Positions 42,352 through 52,756 of a DNA stretch of 64,000 nt are shown here, in pieces. The notes under the pieces are model-generated. The model worked only from the letters and a program-made list of their open reading frames with translations, did no database searches and was not told the origin of the DNA. A program made the translations under genes and the position numbers. The DNA comes from Oscillospiraceae bacterium. GTDB lineage: Bacteria; Bacillota; Clostridia; Oscillospirales; Ruminococcaceae. The stretch lies in NCBI GenBank assembly GCA_031280965.1, contig JAITFZ010000024.1:1-64000 (forward strand), in the 5' to 3' direction. Position 1 is the stretch's first letter, and each line of letters begins with the position of its first letter.

Positions 42352-42588
42352 CTACATTATGTGTACTTCATATTTCGACTCCGAAACATCATAACCCAGC
42401 TTTTCTATTTGAGCGAAAAGCTGGTTTTTTCTTATTCCCGTGGTATCGAAGTCTACAGCCACGCTGTTTCTTACCGTGTTCATGCTTACGGATATTACGC
42501 CCGAGAGCGTATCCAGGTCACTCTTTATTTTTTTAATATCATGTTTGCCAATATCATTGACAATAAAATACGCGCTCGCCTTTGACAT
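42352..42588 (-). CDS. HMA-fold protein without metal-binding cysteines
   Basis: The start at 42588 is chosen from AAAGGAAGC 8 bases upstream. The 78-residue protein shows the heavy-metal-associated beta-alpha-beta pattern: AYFIVNDIGKHDIKKIKSDL, then SGVISVSMNTVRNSVAVDFD and a second helix IRKNQLFAQIEKLGYDV. The CxxC loop that binds copper or mercury reads NDIGKHD, with no cysteine anywhere. It might bind something else or act as a structural partner. It is convergent with the RNHCP gene and stands alone. Confidence 0.75.
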   Translation of the reverse strand: MSKASAYFIVNDIGKHDIKKIKSDLDTLSGVISVSMNTVRNSVAVDFDTTGIRKNQLFAQIEKLGYDVSESKYEVHIM

Positions 42589-42687
42589 TTGTCCGCTTCC
42601 TTTCATGCTTTTAACATTTCTATGATTATTCTTGTCAAAATATACTGGTTTTATGCGTTTGAAAAACGCTTGAAAGTTTTCACTGTT

Positions 42688-42719
42688 CAGCGGCGTTCAG
42701 TATAAACCGAACGCCGCTG
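42688..42719 (-). terminator. Inverted repeat after pnp
   Basis: CAGCGGCGTTC and GAACGCCGCTG form an 11-bp stem 16 bases past the pnp stop. The minus strand lacks a T run, so it may protect the mRNA 3' end rather than terminate. Confidence 0.55.
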
Positions 42720-42734
42720 TTATTATTTAAACTA

Positions 42735-44873
42735 TTAAATCGTGCTTGAACTTCCCTGCTCTTTTTCGGTTTTCTTCTTTTCAATGTCTGCGAGCGCTTC
42801 TTTCCTTGATAAACCTATTTTGCCCTGTGCATCAATTTTGATTATTTTCACAATAATCATATCGCCCACATTACAAACGTCCTCAACTTTTTCAACACGG
42901 CGGTTTTCAAGCTCGGAAACATGCACCATGCCTTCTTTGCCGGGTGCGAATTCCACAAACGCGCCGAAACCTGTCACACGGACGACTTTCCCTTTGTAAA
43001 TCGCTCCCATTTCCGGCTCGGAAACAATAGCTTCTATCATTTCCACGCAAGCCTGCGCTTTGTCAAAGTCGTTACCGCAAACAAATACGTTGCCTTCTTC
43101 ATCGACATCAATCTTAACGTCATAATCAGCGCAAAGTTTCTGTATAACCTTGCCGCCCGTTCCGATAACTTCGCGGATTTTATCAACGGGTACTTTAGTA
43201 GTAAGCATTTTCGGAGCGTACTTATTAACAGTCGGGCGCGGCGCGGGAATAGCTTTAAGCATAACTTCATCAAGGATATAAATACGCGCCTTATGCGTGG
43301 ATTCGATTGCTTCTTTTATGATTTCCGGGGTAAGCCCGTCTATTTTTAAGTCCATTTGAATAGCGGTAATGCCTTTATGTGAGCCGGCTACCTTGAAATC
43401 CATGTCGCCGAAGAAGTCTTCAACGCCTTGAATATCAATCATAGTCATCCATCGGTCGTCCTCGGTAATAAGCCCGCAGGAAATTCCCGCTACCGGATTT
43501 TTAATCGGTACGCCCGCATCCATAAGCGCGAGTGTAGAGCCGCAGATTGAACCCTGAGAAGTCGAGCCGTTCGATGAAAGTATTTCGGAAACAAGGCGAA
43601 TCGCGTAAGGGAAGTCTTCAATAGCAGGAATTACCGGTTCCAGCGCACGTTCGGCGAGTGCGCCATGTCCGATTTCGCGCCGTCCCGGACCTCTGCTTGT
43701 TTTAGCTTCACCAACCGAATATCCCGGGAAGTTATAATGATGCATATAACGCTTGCTGTCCTCGTCGTCAAGCCCGTCAATACGCTGTGAATCGCTGACA
43801 GGTCCGAGCGTCGTAACAGTCAGCACCTGCGTCTGCCCTCTCTTGAACAGTCCGGAGCCGTGAACACGCGGCAGTACGTTTACCTCCGATTCAAGGTTGC
43901 GGATTTCGTCCATTCTTCTGCCATCAACGCGCTTGCCCTCATCAAGCAACCAGCGTCGTACAATCTGCTTTTGAAGCTTATAAATACATTCATCAATCTG
44001 TGACGATTGTTCAGGATATTGTTCGCCGAATTTAGCGTGAATTTCGTCCTTAACGGGCTGTAAACGTTTTTCGCGGGTATTCTTGTCATCGGTGTCAAGG
44101 GCATGCTTAACCTTAGCTTCAGCAAATGCGCGAATAGCTTCGTACATGTCCTTATCAACGTCCATTGACGGGAACTCGAATTTTTTCTTCCCTATTTCGG
44201 CAGTTATATCATTGATGAAAGGTATAATTGTTTTCACGATTTCGCCATGCCCAATTTCAATAGCTTTAAGCATAATGTCATCCGGGATTTCGTTTGCGCC
44301 CGCTTCAATCATCACGACTTTCTTTGCGCTTGAAGCTATTGTAAGGTTCAAATCGGATTTGCTTCTCTGCTCTGCATTCGGCATAAGCACGATTTCACCA
44401 TCTACTAAACCCACGGAAATACCGCCGATTGGCCCGTTCCACGGAATATCAGAAATGGAAAGCGCAATAGAAGCGCCAATCATGCCCGCGATTTCGGGCG
44501 AGCAGTCGGGGTCAACCGCCATAACCGTCATTACAACAATCACGTCATTACGCATGTCTTTCGGGAAGAGCGGACGGGTCGGGCGGTCAACAACACGTGA
44601 GGTCAGCACTGCCTTTTCGCTCGGTCTGCCTTCTCTTTTAAGAAAACCTCCGGGGATTTTCCCCACTGAATACAGACGTTCTTCAAAGTCCACAGACAGA
44701 GGGAAGAAGTCGATTCCGTCGCGGGGTTTTTCGCTGGCGGCGACGTTCACCATTACTACGGTTTCGCCATAGCGAACCCAGCACGAGCCGTTTGAAAGCT
44801 CGCAGGTTTTACCGGTTTCGATGATTAGCTCGCGCCCGCAGAATGTCGTCTTGAATGTTTTGGGATTTGTCAT
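42735..44873 (-). CDS. pnp: Polynucleotide phosphorylase
   Basis: PNPase degrades RNA 3' to 5' with phosphate and is a core of the RNA degradosome. The 712-residue protein has two RNase PH domains (first about 10-230, second about 320-545 with SNGSTSQGSICGSTLALMDA), a helical linker, a KH domain (TTKVPVDKIREVIGTGGKVI, about 555-610) and an S1 domain (GAIYKGKVVRVTGFGAFVEF, about 620-690). It is in its usual place behind rpsO, probably co-transcribed across a spacer with an inverted repeat at 44996. Confidence 0.97.
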   Translation of the reverse strand: MTNPKTFKTTFCGRELIIETGKTCELSNGSCWVRYGETVVMVNVAASEKPRDGIDFFPLSVDFEERLYSVGKIPGGFLKREGRPSEKAVLTSRVVDRPTRPLFPKDMRNDVIVVMTVMAVDPDCSPEIAGMIGASIALSISDIPWNGPIGGISVGLVDGEIVLMPNAEQRSKSDLNLTIASSAKKVVMIEAGANEIPDDIMLKAIEIGHGEIVKTIIPFINDITAEIGKKKFEFPSMDVDKDMYEAIRAFAEAKVKHALDTDDKNTREKRLQPVKDEIHAKFGEQYPEQSSQIDECIYKLQKQIVRRWLLDEGKRVDGRRMDEIRNLESEVNVLPRVHGSGLFKRGQTQVLTVTTLGPVSDSQRIDGLDDEDSKRYMHHYNFPGYSVGEAKTSRGPGRREIGHGALAERALEPVIPAIEDFPYAIRLVSEILSSNGSTSQGSICGSTLALMDAGVPIKNPVAGISCGLITEDDRWMTMIDIQGVEDFFGDMDFKVAGSHKGITAIQMDLKIDGLTPEIIKEAIESTHKARIYILDEVMLKAIPAPRPTVNKYAPKMLTTKVPVDKIREVIGTGGKVIQKLCADYDVKIDVDEEGNVFVCGNDFDKAQACVEMIEAIVSEPEMGAIYKGKVVRVTGFGAFVEFAPGKEGMVHVSELENRRVEKVEDVCNVGDMIIVKIIKIDAQGKIGLSRKEALADIEKKKTEKEQGSSSTI

Positions 44874-44995
44874 GTTTATTATTCCTCCGTTTTTTGGAAA
44901 ACGGCTTTAGCAATAAATTCAGCCGGTGTCGAAACCGCAACGACCCCACAGGCTCAATTTAGTGCTAAGACTCGTTTTCCTTTTTAATGTGTTAA

Positions 44996-45029
44996 AGGGC
45001 AGGCGATTTTTTACAATCGCCCCGCCCTA
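44996..45029 (-). terminator. Hairpin between rpsO and pnp
   Basis: AGGGC-A-GGCGATT pairs with AATCGCC-C-CGCCCT around a short A/T loop, directly after the rpsO stop. It has no proper T run on the minus strand. In related bacteria this spacer hairpin is an RNase III or attenuation site. Confidence 0.5.
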
Positions 45030-45040
45030 AAAGCCGTTTG

Positions 45041-45307
45041 TTATTTACGTATGCCGAGTTTTGCGATGATGGTTCTGTAACGCTCAATATCCTTTTTCAT
45101 CAGGTAATTAAGCAGGTTACGTCTGTGACCGACCATCTTCAACAGCCCGCGCCTTGAATGGTGGTCTTTTTTGTGAGCTTTCAGGTGTTCTGTCAGGTCG
45201 TTGATTCTCTTTGTAAGAATCGCGATTTGCACTTCCGGCGAACCGGTATCATTTTCGTGGGTGCGGTTATTTTCGATTACCGCTGTTTTTTCGTCTTTGA
45301 GTAACAT
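45041..45307 (-). CDS. rpsO: 30S ribosomal protein S15
   Basis: The 88-residue protein has the complete S15 sequence pattern ([60 protein letters not shown]). It binds 16S rRNA early in 30S assembly. AAAGGAG lies 8 bases before the ATG. A long leader of about 140 bases from the promoter at 45457 suggests the S15 autocontrol seen in many bacteria. Confidence 0.97.
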   Translation of the reverse strand: MLLKDEKTAVIENNRTHENDTGSPEVQIAILTKRINDLTEHLKAHKKDHHSRRGLLKMVGHRRNLLNYLMKKDIERYRTIIAKLGIRK

Positions 45308-45456
45308 AAATTACACTCCTTTTCGGCGTTTCAGCCTATTATTCTTCCCGAAACATAGTAAAGGGCAAAGTGCATTCCTCTTGCCGACCGCGCAATACGC
45401 GACCGTTCGGGCATACGCCGCAAAACCAAGAACCGGGAAATTTACACAACGTTAAC

Positions 45457-45485
45457 AGTATATCACATATTAAACGAAAAGTAAA
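45457..45485 (-). promoter_or_regulatory. rpsO promoter with long leader
   Basis: TTTACT (45480-45485) and TATACT (45457-45462) are 17 bases apart. The transcript would start near 45450 and carry about 143 bases before rpsO, containing GC-rich stretches that can form hairpins. Confidence 0.6.
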
Positions 45486-45499
45486 GGGAATTTTAACAA

Positions 45500-46804
45500 T
45501 TATCCTATTTTTCTTTTTTGCTTCTTTTTCGGATGAATACGTTTTCTCGGCGCGCCGTGTTCAACACGGGGCAATTCCGCGCCTTCGGCGCTTGCGGCGG
45601 TGATTATAACCTTGTTAACCGTATCGTCGCCGGGAGTGGTGAACATCACCTCTGACAGAATAGTTTCCATGACTGAACGCAGTCCGCGCGCCCCCGTCTT
45701 GCGTTCAAGCGTCTTTTCAACGACTTTAACAAGCGCGTCGTCTTCAACGTCAAGCTCGATGCCGTCCAGCTCAAAGAGATATTTGTACTGCTTGAGAAGC
45801 GCATTCTTCGGTTCGGTGAGAATTTTCATGAGCGCGTCTGCGTCAAGCTCGTCAAGCACCGCGATTACGGGAAGCCGCCCGACAAGCTCGGGAATAAGCC
45901 CGTACTTAACCAAATCCTCGGGAACTACGCTGTGCATAACATCAACGCTTTCTTTTTCTTTCTGCGATTTAACTTCCGCACCAAAGCCCATAGCCGACGA
46001 ATGAATCCGTTTTGCAATCGTTTTTTCAATCCCGTCGAACGCGCCGCCGCAAATGAAAAGAATATTCTTTGTGTCGATTTGAATGAATTCCTGGTGCGGA
46101 TGCTTTCTTCCGCCTTGCGGCGGAACATTGGAAACCGTGCCTTCGATTATTTTAAGCAACGCCTGCTGAACACCCTCGCCGCTTACATCGCGGGTAATTG
46201 ACGTATTTTCCGAGCGACGCGAAATTTTATCAATTTCATCAATGTATATTATACCCTGTTCAGCGGCTTCTATGTCATAATCGGCGGCTTGAATCAGGCG
46301 CAACAACACATTTTCAACGTCTTCGCCGACATAACCCGCCTGCGTAAGGGTAGTAGCGTCCGCAATCGCAAAAGGTACGCGTAAAATCCGCGCTAAGTTC
46401 TGCGCTAACATAGTTTTTCCCACGCCCGTAGGCCCCATAAGAAGCACGTTGCTCTTTTGCAGTTCTACGCCTGTATTTTCCGTTTTCCGGAATGAATCAA
46501 GCGAGCGTTTATAATGGTTATAAACCGATACGCAAAGCGTTTTCTTCGCTCCGTCCTGTCCGATTATATACTGGTCGAGAATTTTCTTGATTTCCATCGG
46601 CGTAATCAGCGCAAACGGCTCTTCGTCAAAAATTTGCTTTCTCTTGACGGGATGATACTCCGGCGGCTCTAAGCTTGCGTCTTCCTCATCAAGCAACATC
46701 TGATACGAGGTTACAACACATTCATCGCAAATGCAACCGCTCGCCCCGAAAAGCATCCGCATAACTTCATTTTCTGTTTTGCCGCAAAAACTGCATCTTA
46801 ACAT
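45500..46804 (-). CDS. clpX: ClpX ATPase subunit of ClpXP
   Basis: The 434-residue protein has the ClpX zinc-binding domain (C4 and C7 in MLRCSFCGK, then GCICDECV), an AAA domain with [14 protein letters not shown] and [13 protein letters not shown], the RKH pore loop region ([10 protein letters not shown]) and sensor 2 [13 protein letters not shown]. It unfolds tagged proteins for ClpP, encoded directly upstream. A Lys/Arg-rich tail ([15 protein letters not shown]) ends the protein. Confidence 0.97.
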   Translation of the reverse strand: MLRCSFCGKTENEVMRMLFGASGCICDECVVTSYQMLLDEEDASLEPPEYHPVKRKQIFDEEPFALITPMEIKKILDQYIIGQDGAKKTLCVSVYNHYKRSLDSFRKTENTGVELQKSNVLLMGPTGVGKTMLAQNLARILRVPFAIADATTLTQAGYVGEDVENVLLRLIQAADYDIEAAEQGIIYIDEIDKISRRSENTSITRDVSGEGVQQALLKIIEGTVSNVPPQGGRKHPHQEFIQIDTKNILFICGGAFDGIEKTIAKRIHSSAMGFGAEVKSQKEKESVDVMHSVVPEDLVKYGLIPELVGRLPVIAVLDELDADALMKILTEPKNALLKQYKYLFELDGIELDVEDDALVKVVEKTLERKTGARGLRSVMETILSEVMFTTPGDDTVNKVIITAASAEGAELPRVEHGAPRKRIHPKKKQKRKIG

Positions 46805-46864
46805 AAATTTTACCTTTCGCCGGCGTATCGCCGATGATGATTCCGCCGCATCACGGCGGGGTTT

Positions 46865-47464
46865 TTACTTTTTAGGTTCCATAACCTTGTCAATTATTCC
46901 GTAAGAGAGCGCTTCTTCGGCTGTCATAAAATTATCGCGCTCGGTGTCCTTGCGAATAATATCAATAGGCTGACCGGTCTTTTCCGAAAGAATCGAGTTC
47001 ATTCTGTCTTTTATGAAGAGCAGGCGCTTGGTGTGAATCTCGATGTCTGTGACTTGTCCCTTATAACCTGCGGAGGGTTGGTGAATCATGATTTCGCTGT
47101 TCGGAAGGGCATAGCGTTTTCCCTTTGTCCCCGCCGCAAGCAGAAACGCGCCCATTGATGCCGCAAGTCCTAAGCAAATCGTGGAAACATCGCATTTTAT
47201 ATACTGCATGGTATCGAAAATCGCCATGCCGTCAGTTATTGAACCGCCCGGGCTGTTAATATAAAGGAAGATGTCTTTTTCCGGGTCCTGACCTTCAAGA
47301 AAGAGCAACTGCGCCACTGTAAGGCTCGCGGTTACGGGGTTCACCTCTTCGTGCAGCATGACGATTCTGTCGTTTAACAGGCGCGAATAAATATCATAAG
47401 CCCGCTCACCTCTGCCGGTCTGCTCGATTACTGTGGGGACAAGGCTCATTAAGGGATTATACAT
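46865..47464 (-). CDS. clpP: ClpP serine protease
   Basis: The 199-residue protease has catalytic S103 ([11 protein letters not shown]) and H128 ([11 protein letters not shown]), with the partner Asp in [20 protein letters not shown]. It forms the barrel that degrades substrates supplied by ClpX or ClpC. The start overlaps the tig stop by one base, the conserved tig-clpP-clpX order. Confidence 0.97.
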   Translation of the reverse strand: MYNPLMSLVPTVIEQTGRGERAYDIYSRLLNDRIVMLHEEVNPVTASLTVAQLLFLEGQDPEKDIFLYINSPGGSITDGMAIFDTMQYIKCDVSTICLGLAASMGAFLLAAGTKGKRYALPNSEIMIHQPSAGYKGQVTDIEIHTKRLLFIKDRMNSILSEKTGQPIDIIRKDTERDNFMTAEEALSYGIIDKVMEPKK

Positions 47465-48753
47465 TATTTATCTCCTTTTATTTTTTTGGCGTTCTCTTTG
47501 ACTATTTCCATTGCTTTTTCCGTTTTAAGGTCACGGGCAAGCGCTTCGGGTTCGATTAACTCCTTAACCTTATCCACGGACATTCTATAAAATCCCGAAA
47601 GTTTTTCATACTCGGCTTCGATTTTTTCCGCTTCAACCTCAATGGTTTCAAGCTCGGATATTTTTTCAAGCGCAAGCCGCATCTTAACCTGCTTTTCAGC
47701 CATCTCGCGGAACATCTCCCTGAACTGCTCCATTGTCGAATTCGAGTATTGCAGATATGTTTGTACGCTCATGCCCTGCTGTTTGTTCTTATATTCCCAG
47801 TCGCGCACCATGTCGTCAATGCGGTTTTCATACATAACAGGGGGAATATCGGCTTCAACCAATTCAATTAGCTTTTCCGAAAGCTCACCCTCAAAATGTT
47901 CATCTGCCCGCTTCTCGGCGGCTTCTTCAAGCTTTTTCTTTATATCGGCTTTAAGCTCGTCAAGCGTGTCGAATTCGCTGACGTCTTTTGCGAATTCATC
48001 ATCAAGCTCGGTTAGTTCCCTGCCCTTAATGCTGTTAATTTTGCACTCAAACACAGCTTCCTTTCCCGCAAGCTCCTTCGCCTGATACTCTTCGGGGAAT
48101 GTGACGTTAACATCAAAGTCCTCGCCTATATTCTTGCCTGCAATCTGCGGTTCAAATCCCGGTATAAATCTGCCGCTTCCGAGTTCAAGGCTGAAATTTG
48201 CCGCTTCTCCGCCTTCAAAAGCTTTTCCTTCGCAAAATCCCTTAAAATCGAAAACAACAGTATCGCCCATTTCTGCCGCACGGTCTTCCACATCTATAAT
48301 CCGCGCACCGCGAAGTTGCATTTCCTTGAGCTTGCCTGCAATATCATCTTCGTTTATTTCCTGAACGCTTTCCTCAACTTCAAGCCCTAAATAGCCTTTA
48401 ATGCTCACCTCCGGCTTAACGGTGAATGTAGCCTTAAACTCTACGCCTTCTTCTTTGCCGACTGAAACAACTTCCGTATCCGGCACGTCAACCACATCGA
48501 TTTTGAGTTCTTCAATCACATCGGAAATTATTTTCTTATACAAGCCATTGACCGCTTCTTCATAGAAAACGTTTTCGCCGTACTGGTTTTCTATCATCTT
48601 ACGCGACGCTTTTCCCTTTCTGAAGCCGGGGATGGCTATGTTGTTCTTCTGCCTGTGATATGCCTTGTCAAGCGCCTGCTCGAACTCCTCCGAATTCACC
48701 TTAAACTGCGCTTCTACCGTGTTTCCTGTCTTGTTGTTTTTTGTTATTTCCAT
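47464..48753 (-). CDS. tig: Trigger factor chaperone
   Basis: The start at 48753 follows GGAGGA; a longer frame lacks such a site and contains the promoter. The 429-residue protein has the ribosome-binding signature [13 protein letters not shown] (about 38-50), the FKBP-type isomerase domain (about 155-240, [31 protein letters not shown]) and the long helical chaperone arms. It folds nascent chains at the ribosome exit. Confidence 0.96.
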   Translation of the reverse strand: MEITKNNKTGNTVEAQFKVNSEEFEQALDKAYHRQKNNIAIPGFRKGKASRKMIENQYGENVFYEEAVNGLYKKIISDVIEELKIDVVDVPDTEVVSVGKEEGVEFKATFTVKPEVSIKGYLGLEVEESVQEINEDDIAGKLKEMQLRGARIIDVEDRAAEMGDTVVFDFKGFCEGKAFEGGEAANFSLELGSGRFIPGFEPQIAGKNIGEDFDVNVTFPEEYQAKELAGKEAVFECKINSIKGRELTELDDEFAKDVSEFDTLDELKADIKKKLEEAAEKRADEHFEGELSEKLIELVEADIPPVMYENRIDDMVRDWEYKNKQQGMSVQTYLQYSNSTMEQFREMFREMAEKQVKMRLALEKISELETIEVEAEKIEAEYEKLSGFYRMSVDKVKELIEPEALARDLKTEKAMEIVKENAKKIKGDK

Positions 48754-48788
48754 TTTCTGAGTGTCCTCCGTTTTAAGTATCGTTTTTA

Positions 48789-48817
48789 AGTATAACATAA
48801 AAAAACAAAAATTTCCA
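48789..48817 (-). promoter_or_regulatory. tig-clpP-clpX promoter
   Basis: TATACT (48789-48794) with an extended TG is preceded by TGGAAA (48812-48817) at 17 bases, in the 80-base gap after the phosphoesterase gene. Confidence 0.6.
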
Positions 48818-48833
48818 GTGTTTTTTATTAAAA

Positions 48834-49544
48834 TTATACTTGTAAAGGTGTAAAACTGACAAAATCCGCTGAAATAAGGGAAAATTCTATGCCGTAATGT
48901 GTTCCTGTGACAGCGTTCTTGTGTGCCGTGCCGTGTAAATGACCGTAAAAACATCGTTTTATGCCGTACCGCCTGAGCACGTCAATTATATTATGATTCT
49001 CGAAGCCGCCGTAAACCGGCGGATAATGCAGAAAAGCGCACACTTCCAAACCGCCGGACTCAATACCGCCGCCGCTAATTTCAAGCGCCTGCTTAGCAGA
49101 GAGTTCAAGTCTTGTTTCTTCACGTTTTTGCAACTTTTCGCAGTGTTTATCGTTCGCTTCGTTGAACCATCCGCGAGTACCGCAAACTACAGTATTTTCA
49201 ACAATAAAAGCGTTGTTATGCAAAAAACTGATGTTGTTTAAATTATTTTCGGCAAGGAAACGATTCATTTTTGAAAGCGACGCCCACCAATAGTCGTGGT
49301 TTCCTTTTAATATTATTTTCCTGCCGCGAAGCTCCCTGCTTATAAATTCAAGGTCGGGCAGTACCGTTTCAAGGCTCTTGCCCCACGAAATATCGCCTGC
49401 GATTACAACGGTATCGCTTTCCCCGACAATGCCGTTCCAGTTCTCCCTGAGCCTTCTGACGTGGTTTTCCCAGCCTTTAAAAATATTCATCGGCATATTC
49501 CCGCCGAATGACAGGTGTAAGTCAGCGATTGCAAACAGGCTCAC
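48834..49544 (-). CDS. Calcineurin-like metallophosphoesterase
   Basis: The 236-residue protein has all metal motifs: IADLHLSFGG, VIAGDISWG, LKGNHDYWW, FLHYPP and FYGHLHGTAH. It resembles the YkuE/YPO-type cytosolic phosphoesterase group; the substrate is unknown. It overlaps thrC by 4 bases (ATGA) and is co-transcribed with it. Confidence 0.9.
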   Translation of the reverse strand: MSLFAIADLHLSFGGNMPMNIFKGWENHVRRLRENWNGIVGESDTVVIAGDISWGKSLETVLPDLEFISRELRGRKIILKGNHDYWWASLSKMNRFLAENNLNNISFLHNNAFIVENTVVCGTRGWFNEANDKHCEKLQKREETRLELSAKQALEISGGGIESGGLEVCAFLHYPPVYGGFENHNIIDVLRRYGIKRCFYGHLHGTAHKNAVTGTHYGIEFSLISADFVSFTPLQV

Positions 49545-51040
49545 AGCGAACTTATTATGCCGGAAACTGCACGCTTCATCTCGCTTATCTCCACCGAATC
49601 GGCGAAACGGACAGGCAGGCTTTGGGTTCTCGCCAAAGGTTCGGGCATCTTCGTATTAGTCAGCTCCTCTAACTTTCGGGCGGTGATGAATTCATCAGCT
49701 TCCGGCGCTTCCCCCGTAAGTGCGCCCTTAACAGCCGCGCAGAATTTATAGGGACTGGCTGTAGCTGTAATTATGGTTTTGGTGCTGTCGCCGGAGTTTT
49801 TCCTGTAGTCGGTGTATATTTTATAAGCAACCGCCGTATGTGTATCCAATAGATAGCCGTATTCGGTGAAAACATCTCTGATGGTTTGCCCGGTTTGCCC
49901 TTCGTCGCACCAGCCGCCGTAGAATAAAGCTTTCAGCTTTTCATGAATGACAGAGCTTAACCTGTATCTGCCTTCTTCTTTTAAGTCGGCGAACAGCGCC
50001 TTGATTACACTCTCGTTGTTGCCGGAAAGGTGGTAAAGCAAACGCTCGAAGTTCGATGAAACCAAAATATCCATAGACGGCGAGGCAGTTAAAACAAGTT
50101 CCCTGTTCTTATCGTAAACCCCTGTGTTTATGCAGTCGGTAAGTACATTATTCGAGTTTGACGCGCAAATCAGCTTATTCACCGGCAATCCCATTTCCCG
50201 CGAGTAATATGCGGCTAATATGTTCCCGAAGTTGCCGGTCGGAACGCAGATGTTAACTTTTTCGCCCTGCTCAATTTCACCCGCCGCAAGAAGCGATGCG
50301 TATGCCGAAATATAATAAACAATTTGCGGAACAAGGCGTCCCCAGTTGATTGAATTCGCGCTTGAAAAAACCATGTCCTTTTCAGCAAGTTGCGCTTTTA
50401 AGTCGCTGTCGCTGAAAATCTCCTTTACGCCGGTCTGGCAGTCGTCGAAGTTACCCTTAACTGCGCACACGCGTATATTTGCACCTTCTTGTGTGGTCAT
50501 CTGGCGCTTTTGCATAAGGCTGACGCCGTCTTCGGGAAAAAATACGGTCACGCTGGTATTTTCAATGTCCCTGAAACCTTCAAGCGCCGCCTTGCCCGTA
50601 TCGCCGGAAGTAGCTGTCAAAACAGCGATATGTCTGCCTTTAACTGCTTCGGATTTACTCGCAGAAATCGTCATGAGGTGCGGCAGCAATTGCAGTGCCA
50701 TATCCTTGAACGCGCAGGTAGGTCCGTGAAAAAGTTCGAGTATATAACAATCGGGGTAAAGCTGTGATAATTCTGTAATGCCTTCGACTGAAAAATTGTC
50801 GTTATACGCGCTTTCAACCGCGCTTTTAAGCTCGCTGTCAGTGAAGTCGGTCAGAAACTTTTTAAGTACCAGATGCGCTCGCTCCGCATAACTCATCTTG
50901 CAGAGATGCTTCATATCGCTTTCAGTAAGTTTCGGCAGATTTTCAGGCACGAACAAACCGCCCTCATCCGACAGACCTTTAACAATTGCCTCGGCGGACG
51001 TGACTTTTATATTAGAATTCCGTGTGCCGGTGTAAAACAT
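49541..51040 (-). CDS. thrC: Threonine synthase
   Basis: ThrC makes threonine from phosphohomoserine with pyridoxal phosphate. The 499-residue protein belongs to the longer class I enzymes, with K112 in HGPTCAFKDMALQLL as the PLP lysine, LTATSGDTGKAALEG and VPTGNFGNILAAYYSREMGL (phosphate-binding Gly/Ser loops). No other thr gene is next to it. AGG precedes the start in AAAAGAGGTTAAT. Confidence 0.95.
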   Translation of the reverse strand: MFYTGTRNSNIKVTSAEAIVKGLSDEGGLFVPENLPKLTESDMKHLCKMSYAERAHLVLKKFLTDFTDSELKSAVESAYNDNFSVEGITELSQLYPDCYILELFHGPTCAFKDMALQLLPHLMTISASKSEAVKGRHIAVLTATSGDTGKAALEGFRDIENTSVTVFFPEDGVSLMQKRQMTTQEGANIRVCAVKGNFDDCQTGVKEIFSDSDLKAQLAEKDMVFSSANSINWGRLVPQIVYYISAYASLLAAGEIEQGEKVNICVPTGNFGNILAAYYSREMGLPVNKLICASNSNNVLTDCINTGVYDKNRELVLTASPSMDILVSSNFERLLYHLSGNNESVIKALFADLKEEGRYRLSSVIHEKLKALFYGGWCDEGQTGQTIRDVFTEYGYLLDTHTAVAYKIYTDYRKNSGDSTKTIITATASPYKFCAAVKGALTGEAPEADEFITARKLEELTNTKMPEPLARTQSLPVRFADSVEISEMKRAVSGIISSL

Positions 51041-51051
51041 ATTAACCTCTT

Positions 51052-51759
51052 TTATTTTTTCGCTTTTTTCTTTTCAATTATTTTTACGATTATATAAATT
51101 ATCTGATAAATCACACATATAGGCAAAATCGGGACTACGATTAAAACTGCTATTCCCCAGCTTAAATCATGCAAGAACGCCTCCATGCCGTAAACCATAT
51201 TCACCGAGCCGAACAATCCTGTATTGACTCCGGTTTCCGACATTCCGGCGGGAATTGAGAAAAGCAATATAAACATATGAGGGATAAACGATAAAACAAA
51301 AATGACCTTTGCTGCGGTTTGCCCTTTTGTTTTGGGTCTTATCGGCGCATCACCTTCAACTTTAGATATGGTCACGCCGAAGATTTTGAAGAGTTTCGTT
51401 TCTTTTCGCTTGATGTTTTCAATTTTATCAAGTTCATTACCCTCTTTGGCAGGGTGGTCGGGTTTTCCGATGTGCCGCAATTTTAATATATACAGCATTT
51501 GATACGGCACGATGATTAGGAAAAGTAAGTGAATCCGGTTAGGTACTTGAAGCCACGCGTCGAACAAATATATACTCAGCCATTCGTAAACGGCAGTCAA
51601 ACCGTATTCTCTGCGCCAATGCGGTTCTTCGTAGCCGAAAATCGCGACAACCAAGCAAATAACTATAATTATGGCATACGGCAGCAGCGACAGCAGGAAA
51701 AACTTCTTGAATTTACTCTGCTTTTTAATATAACCTAAAAGTTTGAACAAAAATTTCAT
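51052..51759 (-). CDS. Membrane protein of unknown function
   Basis: The 235-residue protein has about five membrane segments (FLLSLLPYAIIIVICLVVAI, IHLLFLIIVPYQMLYIL, VIFVLSFIPHMFILLFSI, a weak one near 185, and AVLIVVPILPICVIYQIIYI), with a charged cytosolic loop in the middle (about 95-140) and Lys-rich ends. I do not recognise a family. The start overlaps the yraN stop by 4 bases, so it is expressed with the yraN-rnhB cluster. Confidence 0.8.
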   Translation of the reverse strand: MKFLFKLLGYIKKQSKFKKFFLLSLLPYAIIIVICLVVAIFGYEEPHWRREYGLTAVYEWLSIYLFDAWLQVPNRIHLLFLIIVPYQMLYILKLRHIGKPDHPAKEGNELDKIENIKRKETKLFKIFGVTISKVEGDAPIRPKTKGQTAAKVIFVLSFIPHMFILLFSIPAGMSETGVNTGLFGSVNMVYGMEAFLHDLSWGIAVLIVVPILPICVIYQIIYIIVKIIEKKKAKK

Positions 51760-52157
51760 ATAAATAAAACCTGCTTTCCCTTTGTGCCGCTCGCGTCAAA
51801 CGCATCCTCGAAGTGATTAATCTCGATTACATCAGGGTTTGTGCTGTCGGTAACAGTAACTTCAATTATATCGAAGCCAACTAACTTTTCGGTTTCATTA
51901 AACGCTAAATAAATCTGCGCGGTTTTGATAATTTTGTTCTTCTTTTTATAATCCACTGCGTCGCTCGGTCTGCCCATACCCATTAGCTTGCGGGTTTTCA
52001 CTTCCGCGAACGCAAGACGCTCGCTGTTCTCTGCGATTATATCAATTTCACCGGCTTTGCTCCGGAAATTACGTGCGGTTATATTATAGCCTTTATTTAT
52101 GAGGTATAAACAGGCTTTTTCTTCCCCGAAGTCGCCTTTTTTCTTCTTTTCTGTCAT
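51756..52157 (-). CDS. yraN: YraN/UPF0102 endonuclease-like protein
   Basis: The start at 52157 overlaps the rnhB stop (ATGA). The 133-residue protein has the nuclease-like core [20 protein letters not shown], then [21 protein letters not shown], i.e. the E-x(n)-D-x(n)-ExK pattern of Holliday-junction-resolvase-like folds. The family's function is unproven, but it nearly always sits beside rnhB, as here. Confidence 0.92.
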   Translation of the reverse strand: MTEKKKKGDFGEEKACLYLINKGYNITARNFRSKAGEIDIIAENSERLAFAEVKTRKLMGMGRPSDAVDYKKKNKIIKTAQIYLAFNETEKLVGFDIIEVTVTDSTNPDVIEINHFEDAFDASGTKGKQVLFI

Positions 52158-52756
52158 AGTTTCTTTAAAAAGCTCATACGATGAACCGCACACGGACCAT
52201 GTTCGCGCAGTGCATCATAATGCAGTTTCGTGCCGTAGCCTTTATGCTTATCGAAGCCGTATTGCGGGTATTTTTGTGCAAGCTCGAGCATTTCTCTGTC
52301 CCTTGAAACTTTTGCGAGGATTGAAGCCGCCGCTATGCTCGCCGAGGTGCTGTCGCCTTTAATTACAGCTTCACAGTTAATGCCGAGATGCGGCTTTTTG
52401 TCGCCGTCAATCAGCGCATAACAGGGTTTAATATGTAGCCTTTCCACCGCTCGTTTCATGGCGAGAAGCGCGGCTTGTAAAATATTTAATTCTTCTATTT
52501 CCGCAACACTTGCCTGTGCTATTGAATAGGCTGATGCTTTTTCTGTGATTTCGGCGTATAAAACTTCCCGTTTTTTCCCGGTCAGTTTCTTTGAATCGTC
52601 CAAGCCGTTAATAACCGCGCCCGCCGGCAGAATCACCGCCGCCGCATAAACATCGCCTGCAAGCGGTCCGCGACCCGCTTCATCAACGCCGCAGATAATT
52701 CCATGTTCCGCACGTATTATGCTGTCGAATTCATATAATTCATTAAGGTTGTTCAA
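52154..52756 (-). CDS. rnhB: Ribonuclease HII
   Basis: RNase HII cuts RNA in RNA-DNA hybrids and at single ribonucleotides. The start is taken as TTG at 52756, preceded by GGGAGG; earlier in-frame ATGs have no ribosome-binding site. The 200-residue product shows [20 protein letters not shown] (D25, E26), [22 protein letters not shown] and [20 protein letters not shown], the complete active site. It overlaps rbgA by 14 bases. Confidence 0.93.
   Translation of the reverse strand: MNNLNELYEFDSIIRAEHGIICGVDEAGRGPLAGDVYAAAVILPAGAVINGLDDSKKLTGKKREVLYAEITEKASAYSIAQASVAEIEELNILQAALLAMKRAVERLHIKPCYALIDGDKKPHLGINCEAVIKGDSTSASIAAASILAKVSRDREMLELAQKYPQYGFDKHKGYGTKLHYDALREHGPCAVHRMSFLKKL

Noticed and set aside
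46805-46864. CCGCCG...CGGCGG inverted repeat followed by T5 on the plus strand between clpX and clpP
   Set aside because: No plus-strand gene precedes it and on the minus strand it lacks a T run, so its role cannot be supported.
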